Source of the DNA: Firmicutes bacterium UBA7510
GTDB lineage: Bacteria > Bacillota > Clostridia > Tissierellales > Sedimentibacteraceae
Direction of reading: 5' to 3'
DNA length: 64,000 bases
NCBI GenBank assembly: GCA_002479485.1
Contig: DLNM01000067.1
Span: 15,011-79,010 of the forward strand
Shown: in pieces, positions 35,864 through 44,317 of the stretch
Position numbering within the stretch: the first letter of the stretch is position 1
How the letters are laid out: each line of letters opens with the position of its first letter
Program-made: the position numbers and the translations under genes
The notes under the pieces: model-generated
Seen by the model: only the letters and a program-made list of their open reading frames with translations
Database searches by the model: none
Told to the model about the DNA's origin: nothing

Positions 35864-37228
35864 ATGAAAAAAAAATTTATAGCTATTATTTTAATTATAA
35901 TGATGATTTTATTATCGTCATGCAATAAAGCAAATGATGATAATGCCACAATTCAGTTATGGTATTATGATTTTAACGGTGCAGGATACTATTCAGAAGC
36001 TATTTATGGAATTATATCAAAAGCTAAAATGTTTTGCGATACAAACAAAATTCCTTTAGAAGTAGTTGGATATAATGAAAATACTATATCACACGAGGAC
36101 TATGTATTAAAAAGGAATGCAGCAGCAGCAGCCGGTAATATGATTACTATTGATGATGCTAGATTTATGCATGATATAGCTAAGCAACATGCAGATTATA
36201 CAAAACTTGACAATTATAATAATTTGCTAAGTGCATATAAGGATAGATTTTGTATTCCTTTAGGTGTAGGGTACAGAGCTGTCTATATAGAAAACGAGGC
36301 AATAAATTATTATGATATAGATACAGGAGAACCTCTTATAACATATGGTGATTATCTTACAGTCAAACAGAAAATGAAAGAAAAAGGTGCTAAGTTTGAG
36401 CTTAATATTACCGAATACTATGAGCTATTAGATTATTACCTTGATATGAATGGTTTATTATTTATTAATGAGGAAAGTGAAATTTTAAAAGATAATAATA
36501 AATTTAAAGAATTGTTAAAAAAATCTATATTAGAAGTATGTAATGACATTATATTATATAATGATGGTAAATTAGAAATTAACAATATAACTCAAAAACA
36601 AATAACAGATAGTTTTCGTATATATGATGAAAACAGTAAGTTAACTCTTAGCGGAGATGTTATGTCAGCTTATAGTCTTTTAGAACATGGCGCATTTAGC
36701 GGGCTTAGGGAAGATATCTTTAATAAAACTTTTTTTATTGATCCTGAACCAATATTTTATTCGCCATGCTTCTATATGTATAAAAGAATAACAAATGATA
36801 AGATTTATGATTTAGCTAACCATCTAGTTAGTGAATCAACTTATCTGATGGTAACAACAAATAAACCATTTTATTCACCAGTATTCAATATGGATAAAAC
36901 AAGAGAAGTATTAAGTGTAGATAATAATTGGGAATATTCAGGTATATTTAAAATGAATGCAGATAGAGGGCAAGAGGTAGATAAAAGAGTAGTAAAGCTT
37001 ATAAATACTGTATATGAATTGCTAGTTAAAAATGATGATAAATCAGAGCAAATTGCAAATTACTATTTTTATAATAAAAACTATAGCAATGAAATAAAAG
37101 ATTTTATAAGTAATACTGTTTACAATATAGCTTCAGAAAAATTCGATTACAAAAATGAAGAAATAAATAATATGATTGATAATAAAATAGATGAATTTAT
37201 AACTAATTTTAATGTTCATTACAATTAA
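35864..37228 (+). CDS. ABC transporter substrate-binding lipoprotein, cassette 2 (first of two)
   Basis: 454 residues, lipobox LLSSC with Cys at residue 20. Paralogous to the proteins at 25973 and 37259 along its length: ATIQLWYYDFNGAGYYSEA, HEDYVLKRNAAA, DRFCIPLGVGYR. Start ATG follows GGGAG. It begins the second transporter operon just after the two-component system. A weak TTGAAC/TATAAT-like promoter lies at about 35791-35815. Confidence 0.87.
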   Translation: MKKKFIAIILIIMMILLSSCNKANDDNATIQLWYYDFNGAGYYSEAIYGIISKAKMFCDTNKIPLEVVGYNENTISHEDYVLKRNAAAAAGNMITIDDARFMHDIAKQHADYTKLDNYNNLLSAYKDRFCIPLGVGYRAVYIENEAINYYDIDTGEPLITYGDYLTVKQKMKEKGAKFELNITEYYELLDYYLDMNGLLFINEESEILKDNNKFKELLKKSILEVCNDIILYNDGKLEINNITQKQITDSFRIYDENSKLTLSGDVMSAYSLLEHGAFSGLREDIFNKTFFIDPEPIFYSPCFYMYKRITNDKIYDLANHLVSESTYLMVTTNKPFYSPVFNMDKTREVLSVDNNWEYSGIFKMNADRGQEVDKRVVKLINTVYELLVKNDDKSEQIANYYFYNKNYSNEIKDFISNTVYNIASEKFDYKNEEINNMIDNKIDEFITNFNVHYN

Positions 37229-37258
37229 TTTAATATTTAGACGCAAGGAGAGATACAA

Positions 37259-38623
37259 ATGAAGAAGCTAATTTCTATCATAATGATTAGCATGATGCTT
37301 ATGACCTTAACATCTTGCAACATTATTAAAAATGATGAAAATGCTACAATTCAAATATGGTGGTATGATTATGATAATGCAGGATATTACTCAGAAGCAT
37401 TAGCAACTGCTATAAGGAAAGTAGAATTGTATTGTAAAAGTAACAATATACCAGTAGAGATAGTTAGATATGGAGAGGATACATTAGCATATGAGGATTA
37501 TGTATTAAAGAGAAATTCAGCTATGGCGAACGGCAATATGATTACAATAGATGATGGTAGGCGTCTCCAGGATATATCTAAATATCACGCTAATTATTCA
37601 AAGGTCAAAAACTATGATAAATTGTTAGATGTTTATAAGAATAGATTTTGTGTACCATTGGGGATGGGATATGAAACCATTGATATAGACAATGAATTAT
37701 TAGCCTATTATGATATAGATGTTGATAAAATATTAATTTTGTACGACGATTATCTTGAAATCAAACAACAGCTAAAAGAAAAGGGTGCCAAGTTTAAGTT
37801 AAATAAGAGAGAGTGGAACGAAATATTAGATTATCACCTCGCTAAAAATGGATTAGCATACATAGATGAACAAAACGAAATTACTAAGAATACAAATGAA
37901 CTTAAGGAAACTGTTAAAAAAACAATTATAGAAGTTTATGAAGATTTTAAGCTATATAATGGAGATTATGAAGTTTCAATTTCCATGAATGAGAAAAAAG
38001 AATCGATACAGGATTATTTTATATTTGATATCAATACAGGATTAAAACTAGCTGATAGCAGTAAGGGCTTCAATATGTTGACAAATTATATAGATTATAC
38101 GGACTTAAATGATGACATTCTAAACATGACTTTTGTTGTGAATAATAATATTTTTGTATCTCCTTGCGCATATATGCATAAGAAGATTACTAATGATAAA
38201 ATATATGATGTGTTTAATGAATTAATAAGTGACTCTTACTATAAATCGCTGTCTACAACACATGCTTATGCTCCGACACTAGATACAGAAAAGGTGAAAG
38301 AATTTTTAGAGGTGGATGAGAATTGGCAATATAATGGACTTTTGATTGGGGGAGCGATGAACGGAATAGAAAAAAATAAAAAGGTAGTAAATCTGATAAA
38401 CGAAACATATGAAATGCTTATAAAGGACAAAGAAAAATCGGAAAATATAGCAAGCAATTACTTTAAAAATGGGAACTTTACAAGCTATATATATAATTGC
38501 GTATCAGATTTAAGTAGATATCTTATTAGTGAAAAACTAGACTATAATGATAAAAAGGTTGATGACACTTTAAATCAAAAGATTGATGAATTTATAACTA
38601 ACCTTAATGTTCTTTATAATTAG
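37259..38623 (+). CDS. ABC transporter substrate-binding lipoprotein, cassette 2 (second of two)
   Basis: 454 residues, lipobox LTSC with Cys at residue 20, AAGGAG RBS. It is co-directional with the preceding paralogue, 30 bp away, and shares the WWYDYDNAGYYSEA, YEDYVLKRNSAM and NRFCVPLGMGYE blocks. Two binding proteins for one permease pair suggests two ligands or two capture modes for the same transporter. Confidence 0.87.
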   Translation: MKKLISIIMISMMLMTLTSCNIIKNDENATIQIWWYDYDNAGYYSEALATAIRKVELYCKSNNIPVEIVRYGEDTLAYEDYVLKRNSAMANGNMITIDDGRRLQDISKYHANYSKVKNYDKLLDVYKNRFCVPLGMGYETIDIDNELLAYYDIDVDKILILYDDYLEIKQQLKEKGAKFKLNKREWNEILDYHLAKNGLAYIDEQNEITKNTNELKETVKKTIIEVYEDFKLYNGDYEVSISMNEKKESIQDYFIFDINTGLKLADSSKGFNMLTNYIDYTDLNDDILNMTFVVNNNIFVSPCAYMHKKITNDKIYDVFNELISDSYYKSLSTTHAYAPTLDTEKVKEFLEVDENWQYNGLLIGGAMNGIEKNKKVVNLINETYEMLIKDKEKSENIASNYFKNGNFTSYIYNCVSDLSRYLISEKLDYNDKKVDDTLNQKIDEFITNLNVLYN

Positions 38624-38649
38624 TTATTGATAAAAATGGAGATGATAAT

Positions 38650-39774
38650 ATGGCTGGTATATTACTAAAAAATGTAACAAAAATTTATCCTAATAAGTTT
38701 AAAGCACTTGAAAATTTAGATTTGGAAATAAAGGATAAAGAATTTTTAGTGCTTGTTGGATCTTCTGGTTGTGGAAAATCAACAATATTAAGAATAATTG
38801 CTGGACTTGAGGGTGTAGCAGATGGAACTGTTAATATAGGTGATAAGGTTGTAAATAATGTTTCTCCTAAGGACAGAAATATAGCTATGGTTTTTCAAGA
38901 TTATGCTTTATATCCTCATATGAATGTATATGAAAATATGGCATTTTCCTTGAAGTTAAAAAAGGTTAAGAAAAATGAAATAAAGGAGAAAATTTTAGCT
39001 GTAGCTAAAAAGCTTGAAATTGAAGAGTGCCTGTATAAGAAACCTGCAACATTATCTGGAGGACAAAAGCAAAGAGTTGCACTTGGACGAGCTATAATAA
39101 GAGATCCAGAGGTGTTTTTATTCGATGAGCCCTTATCTAATATAGATGCCAAGCTTAGAACTCAAATGAGAATTGAGCTTATAAGACTACATAGGCAATT
39201 AAAAACGACCTTTGTGTATGTTACACATGACCAAACAGAGGCTATGACTATGGGTGAACGAATTGTAGTTATGAAAGACGGTAAAATTCAGCAGATAGAT
39301 ACGCCAGAAAATCTATATAATAATCCTAATAATATTTTTACTGCTGGTTTTATTGGGTTACCACAAATGAATTTTATCAGCGGAAGGTTAAAAAACGAGA
39401 ATGATGCAAGAATGTTTATAGAGCTTGATTGTGAAGCTAATAAAAGCTATGAGCTTAAAAATACCTATGATTTTTATGACAACAGGCAAATTACAGCAGG
39501 CGTAAGACCAGAAAAATTATTTATTAAGAAAAACGATGAAAGTTTTGACGATGTTATTGTATTTGAAAACTGTGAGGTTGAAGCAGTTGAAATGCTTGGA
39601 GCAGAGCAACTTGTATATTTTAATTTCAATGGTGCTAAGCTTATATCTAAAGTGTTTGATGATATTAAAATAACTAAAAATGATAGACTGTCTTTATTTT
39701 GTAATATAAATGATATTCATATATTTGATACAGTTACAGAAAGGAAGCTTGATGTATGGAAAAGACAAGGTTGA
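38650..39774 (+). CDS. MalK/UgpC-like ABC ATPase, cassette 2
   Basis: 374 residues with the same complete motifs as the cassette 1 ATPase (GSSGCGKST, LSGGQKQR, VFLFDEPLSN, VTHDQTEAM) and a C-terminal TOBE-like domain. The first 230 residues are nearly identical to the cassette 1 protein, while the C-terminal domain differs more. Overlaps the next gene by 19 nt, as in cassette 1. Confidence 0.95.
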   Translation: MAGILLKNVTKIYPNKFKALENLDLEIKDKEFLVLVGSSGCGKSTILRIIAGLEGVADGTVNIGDKVVNNVSPKDRNIAMVFQDYALYPHMNVYENMAFSLKLKKVKKNEIKEKILAVAKKLEIEECLYKKPATLSGGQKQRVALGRAIIRDPEVFLFDEPLSNIDAKLRTQMRIELIRLHRQLKTTFVYVTHDQTEAMTMGERIVVMKDGKIQQIDTPENLYNNPNNIFTAGFIGLPQMNFISGRLKNENDARMFIELDCEANKSYELKNTYDFYDNRQITAGVRPEKLFIKKNDESFDDVIVFENCEVEAVEMLGAEQLVYFNFNGAKLISKVFDDIKITKNDRLSLFCNINDIHIFDTVTERKLDVWKRQG

Positions 39775-40532
39775 CAAGATATGTACTTTTGAGCCTTATA
39801 GGGGTTGCAGTAATGTATATAATTCCTTTTGCAGTTGCACAAGGTAGCTTTGAATTAAGCCTATTAGATCCTTCAACTGGAATATTCAGCAATCAAGGAT
39901 TTACCGTTTCCTTTAAAAACACAATTGTATTTATGCTTATATATGTTCCTATAGTAGTTATTTTAGGGTTTTTATTAGCTTATGCAACTGAATATATGAA
40001 GCTTTCCTTTGTAGTTCAGGTCGCAATAATTTTGCCTATAGCTATACCAATATTATCTGTTGCAGGATTTTTTAGAGATTTAAGCTACAGCGTTATTAGC
40101 AAGGTCTTTAACGGACTTTCTATTGTAGGACTTATATACATATGGAGCTGTCTCGGATTTACATATTTGATATTTTTAATATCCTTAAAAAATCGGAATA
40201 AATCTATTGAGGAAGCAGCATATTTAGACGGGGCTGGTACGTTTAGAACTTTATTTAAAATAATTATACCTCTACATTCAGAAGCTCTAGTTTTATCAAT
40301 AGTTATAAGTATATATAACTCTTTAAAAATATTTAAGCAAACCTATGCTATATTTGGTGAATATCCAAACTATGATATGTTTATGATGCAAAATTTCCTT
40401 TATTTAAAGCTTAAAAAGTTAAGCCTAGAGGATTTAATTGTATCTGCAGATATATTTTTAGTTTTTATATTTATGGTTTTAATGCTAATTTTGGCTCTTG
40501 GAATGTACCAAAAAAGAAAGCTGTTAAAGTGA
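39756..40532 (+). CDS. ABC transporter permease (MalF-like), cassette 2
   Basis: 258 residues, about six membrane segments, EAA loop EEAAYLDGAGTFRTLFKII. Paralogue of 28518; both end in YNSLKIFKQTYA and a QKRKLL tail. Confidence 0.92.
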   Translation: MEKTRLTRYVLLSLIGVAVMYIIPFAVAQGSFELSLLDPSTGIFSNQGFTVSFKNTIVFMLIYVPIVVILGFLLAYATEYMKLSFVVQVAIILPIAIPILSVAGFFRDLSYSVISKVFNGLSIVGLIYIWSCLGFTYLIFLISLKNRNKSIEEAAYLDGAGTFRTLFKIIIPLHSEALVLSIVISIYNSLKIFKQTYAIFGEYPNYDMFMMQNFLYLKLKKLSLEDLIVSADIFLVFIFMVLMLILALGMYQKRKLLK

Positions 40533-40595
40533 GGTAAGGGTAAATGTTATTAAAAGAGTTGACATTCTTGTGCAAATTATTGCATGGAGGTAGCT

Positions 40596-41420
40596 ATGAA
40601 AAAGAGTTTAATTAAAGTTTTATCTGCTATAATTGTAATTTTATTTTTAGTACCTATATTATACACGCTTCTTCATTCATTTATGGATGAATATCAAATA
40701 CAAAACTACTCTGCATCATTTTTACCAAATGTGTTTAGTATACACCAGTATTTGAAGATAACTCAGAAGATGGAGTTTTTTAAGCTGTACATAAATTCGA
40801 TTGTGATATCTTTATGTGTAATAGTTGGGCAGCTTATAATATCTATAGGTGCAGCCTATTTCTTTTCAAGAAGTAAAAGCAGGGTAGCTAATGGGGTGTT
40901 TCTTTTGTATGTGTTCTTGATGCTTTTGCCTTTGCAAATAACTTTGATACCAAATGTGTTTCTATACAACGGAATCGAAAGATATTTTGGGATTACCATA
41001 TTTGATACTCGATTAGCAATAATTTTGCCTGGAATATTTAGTACTATTGGAGTATTTTTTTTAAAGCAGTTTTTCTCAAGTATACCAGAGAATCTGTACG
41101 AAATGGCAAGAATTGACGGAGCATCTAATCTAAAGATATTAGTGAAAATTGTATTACCTTATTCAAAAAACGCTATACTTGCTTTATGTGCATTAAACTT
41201 CATTGAGAGCTGGAATATAATTGAGCAGGCACTTATTTTTATTAATACCCCATCAAAGTATCCGGTATCAATATACTTAAATACCCTTTATGCAACCGAC
41301 AGAAATATTTTCTATGCAGGAAGCGTACTGTTTATATTCCCTGTTATTTATCTGATTATGAAAAGCAAGGAAAGAATAAAAACTATGATATCAAAGGAAA
41401 AGAGGAGGGAAATAAAATGA
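40596..41420 (+). CDS. ABC transporter permease (MalG-like), cassette 2
   Basis: 274 residues from the ATG at 40596; the ATG at 40584 overlaps the GGAGG site. EAA loop YEMARIDGASNLKILVKIVLP, split here as YEMARIDGAS and KIVLP. Its N-terminal outside loop is about 13 residues longer than the cassette 1 paralogue (QIQNYSASFLPNVFSIHQY). The intergenic stretch before it contains a TGCAAATTATTGCA palindrome; cassette 1 has a shorter GCAAATAATTGC equivalent. Confidence 0.92.
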   Translation: MKKSLIKVLSAIIVILFLVPILYTLLHSFMDEYQIQNYSASFLPNVFSIHQYLKITQKMEFFKLYINSIVISLCVIVGQLIISIGAAYFFSRSKSRVANGVFLLYVFLMLLPLQITLIPNVFLYNGIERYFGITIFDTRLAIILPGIFSTIGVFFLKQFFSSIPENLYEMARIDGASNLKILVKIVLPYSKNAILALCALNFIESWNIIEQALIFINTPSKYPVSIYLNTLYATDRNIFYAGSVLFIFPVIYLIMKSKERIKTMISKEKRREIK

Positions 41421-43135
41421 TGATGAGAATTTTCGATAAAATCTCAAAAATATTTTTTGCATTTATATGCTTTATTGTTATATTGGGTATGATATTTTTA
41501 AGTGTAAGAAATTATACTACACCAATAGTCAGTTGTACGTTGGTGGTACCTTCAGATAAATTAAAATCTACATATTATTTTACTGGAACTGTAGTGCCTG
41601 AAAACTCGAAGGCAGTAGAAGTAAAGGCTGCTCAAGATATGGATATATCAAATATCAATATAAAAGCTGATCAAATCGTTCCAAAGGATGAAAATCTGTT
41701 TACCTTAGATTACAGCAGTTCTACATCTGATAAAACAGATGCGCAAGATGCTTTTAACGACAAATTGTATAATACTAATATTGAATTAAATAGAATGATA
41801 AAATCTCTTGAGAAAAAAGTGAATAAGGAAATAGATAATATTGATAGTGTTAATCCTTATGACGGTATAACCGTTTATGCTACAGCAGATGGAAAGGTAA
41901 AAAACCTATCCATAGAGGAGGGTAAAAAGGTAAACAACAATATTATTTCAAATATTATTGATGATAGCATGCTGAAAATTTCATTTAAAATGACTGCTAA
42001 TGAATATACCAATATAAATGTGGGTCAAAAGGTTTTAGTTACCTTTGCTGGATATGAGGGATATTATGAGGCTGAGGTTACAAGCATTAATCCAAATGCT
42101 GTACCAGATAAAGACAAAGTATCATTTATATATAACGGAGTTATTGAAGCTAAAAATCCAGGACTTATTTCCACAGGAGTCAATGTGGGTGTTTCAACAC
42201 AAAGTGATGGCCAACCAGTTGCTACCTTGACAAATGCAGGAATTGTAGAATCCTATTCTGAGCAACTACCTGTAACCACGGAGGTTTATTCAAACTCCGA
42301 TATGGAGGTGTATGCTACAAAGGTTTATGTCATTGAAGGCGAAACAGTAAAAAAAGGCCAAAAAATAGCTGTATTAGGCGGCGAAGATTTGGTAAATCAT
42401 CTTAATGAAAACATTAAGAATATAAAAGATAAGATGAAATTAATAACTAATATAAAAAAAGATATAGGTGATCTTTATGGAGATGTTATCACCCTAAATT
42501 CTGACAATAAACTTATAATGGATAGTTATGGAAACTGCATAGTATCCGATAGGATATATGTAGACTATATAACTGAAAAAACAACACTTAGAAAAGGTGA
42601 CATTATATTAAAATATCATACATACAACAATGATGCCATGTCCATAAAGGCAGTTGTTGATGCAAAAACCTACAAAAATCTTAAGCAGATAGGTGATAAA
42701 ATATATTATGGTGCTAATAAAGGAAAAATGGATGTAAAGGCTGCACTAGATGGAGTCAAGGAATTTTCTAAGAGTTATGAACTATCATATAAATATCAAG
42801 AGGCGGATGTAGGTAGGTTAAATCTAAGCGACAATGTAATTTTTAGCTTTATAGCAGAGGAAAAAGGTACAAATGTTATACCTAAAACTGCAATTGTACC
42901 TATCGGCAAAATAGAGGTTGGTTCTAGTGGCTTTGTATACATTGTAAATACGGAGGATTCTATATTAGGAAATATAGATGTTTTGGAGGAAAAAAAAGTA
43001 ACCATAACAGCTGTGGGCGATGAAACAGTATCAATTGAATTTGATAAAAATTTCTTTACAGGATATAGAGACATATTTATAGTAAATCATATAGATTCTA
43101 CACTTAAAGATGGAATGAGAGTGAAAACAAGATGA
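41417..43135 (+). CDS. MacA/HlyD-like membrane-fusion adaptor, cassette 2
   Basis: 572 residues, paralogue of 30167 over the whole length. N-terminal membrane segment, barrel-sandwich motifs (VYATADGKVKNLSIEEGKK about residue 153; IEGETVKKGQKIAVLGGE about 312), and the C-terminal VIPKTAIVPIGKIEVGSSG and LKDGMRVKTR adaptor end. The ATG overlaps the permease stop by 4 nt with no hairpin repeat in between, unlike cassette 1. It probably acts outside the membrane with the next protein. Confidence 0.8.
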   Translation: MMMRIFDKISKIFFAFICFIVILGMIFLSVRNYTTPIVSCTLVVPSDKLKSTYYFTGTVVPENSKAVEVKAAQDMDISNINIKADQIVPKDENLFTLDYSSSTSDKTDAQDAFNDKLYNTNIELNRMIKSLEKKVNKEIDNIDSVNPYDGITVYATADGKVKNLSIEEGKKVNNNIISNIIDDSMLKISFKMTANEYTNINVGQKVLVTFAGYEGYYEAEVTSINPNAVPDKDKVSFIYNGVIEAKNPGLISTGVNVGVSTQSDGQPVATLTNAGIVESYSEQLPVTTEVYSNSDMEVYATKVYVIEGETVKKGQKIAVLGGEDLVNHLNENIKNIKDKMKLITNIKKDIGDLYGDVITLNSDNKLIMDSYGNCIVSDRIYVDYITEKTTLRKGDIILKYHTYNNDAMSIKAVVDAKTYKNLKQIGDKIYYGANKGKMDVKAALDGVKEFSKSYELSYKYQEADVGRLNLSDNVIFSFIAEEKGTNVIPKTAIVPIGKIEVGSSGFVYIVNTEDSILGNIDVLEEKKVTITAVGDETVSIEFDKNFFTGYRDIFIVNHIDSTLKDGMRVKTR

Positions 43136-44193
43136 AAAAGCTATTGACATATATTGGTGTGTTTATTATAATTACCGCTTTTATGTTTTTGTTTTTCAGT
43201 AAAAACTTTCCGACTGACATGGCTGAGCTATGTCTAAATGTCGTGGCAAAGCCTGAACAGGTGACTAAAGCTATGGAAGGAATATTGATTTATGACTATC
43301 TCAATATTTATGATATTTTCAGCTATGAGGAAAATGTCAGTGTATATTCGGGTAATATAAATATTTTACTGAAAAAATCATATATAGAAGAGTGCGGTAT
43401 AACTTTTAATGACAATGAGGTCATAATGGGTGACCGGTATATGAAAAAACAGTTCAAATACAATCTTCTGGGAGAAAGGTACATATCATCCTTCGGTGAG
43501 TATGATGTCAATTGTATTATAAAAAATAATGACAGGGTGTATTACAGAGATTTGAAGATTTTGCAGAATACAGACGTCAAGAGCCAGAAAATATATTTGT
43601 CGCTTATTAGTGCAAAAAAACTACCCATAAATTATAACAATACTATTGACTTATTGAAGTATTACGGCATAAATGTATCAAAAAGCATTTACTATGCAGA
43701 TGTAATTAATTTCTTTCAAAAACTGTTAATTTTACTGATAATATCAGGACTTGTTATTATATTTTTTAAGTTAGTAGCTTATACCAAAAACAGTGCTAAG
43801 CAGCTTTTAGAATTTCGAAATTCCTCAAAGTATGATTTAGAGCTTAGAGAATTTATATTTAAACCAAATAATATTAAATTAATTTTGAAGGTATTTTTTG
43901 AGGTGCTTATACAGATATTAATAGGTTTTGCAACACTATGGTTGACTATTGTATTTTTAAATATACAAATTTCATACAGCATTGATTTCACTTCATTAAA
44001 AAGTGTAGCTGACGCAATAAATGCCTTTGCACGTCTAATAAAATATTATATAGCAAATGGCTTTACAGATATTTCATTAGCTATAGTAAACTGCATTATC
44101 ATTTATTCGCTGACATTTTTTGTTATCCTAATAGTTAACGCTACCAAGCATACTATAAAAATTAAAGCAAAAAAACAAAATAATATCTCTTAA
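43132..44193 (+). CDS. FtsX/MacB-like membrane protein without ATPase, cassette 2
   Basis: 353 residues, paralogue of 31867 with the same four-segment layout and conserved blocks: NIYDIFS, VSVYSGNIN, EVIMGDRYM, FGEYDVNCIIKNNDRVYYRDL (two words: EVIMGDRYM and NDRVYYRDL) and ISYSIDFTSLKSV before the last segments. The 4-nt overlap with the adaptor gene is kept, so the two proteins are likely made in equal amounts. No nucleotide-binding domain. Confidence 0.6.
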   Translation: MKKLLTYIGVFIIITAFMFLFFSKNFPTDMAELCLNVVAKPEQVTKAMEGILIYDYLNIYDIFSYEENVSVYSGNINILLKKSYIEECGITFNDNEVIMGDRYMKKQFKYNLLGERYISSFGEYDVNCIIKNNDRVYYRDLKILQNTDVKSQKIYLSLISAKKLPINYNNTIDLLKYYGINVSKSIYYADVINFFQKLLILLIISGLVIIFFKLVAYTKNSAKQLLEFRNSSKYDLELREFIFKPNNIKLILKVFFEVLIQILIGFATLWLTIVFLNIQISYSIDFTSLKSVADAINAFARLIKYYIANGFTDISLAIVNCIIIYSLTFFVILIVNATKHTIKIKAKKQNNIS

Positions 44194-44197
44194 ATAC

Positions 44198-44228
44198 AAA
44201 AAGCTGTTTATTTTAGAACAGCTTTTTT
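44198..44228 (+). terminator. Terminator after cassette 2
   Basis: AAAAAGCTGTT pairs with AACAGCTTTTTT. Confidence 0.85.
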
Positions 44229-44256
44229 ATATTGTCATTAATGACTTTTACTTTTC

Positions 44257-44285
44257 TTGCAAAATAATACCAATACCATTATAAT
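44257..44285 (+). promoter_or_regulatory. Promoter of the phosphorylase operon
   Basis: TTGCAA (44257-44262), 17-bp spacer, TATAAT (44280-44285). It separates the catabolic genes from the transporter operon. Confidence 0.75.
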
Positions 44286-44317
44286 AAGATAAAAGTATAT
44301 TTATGAGGTGCTTCTAT

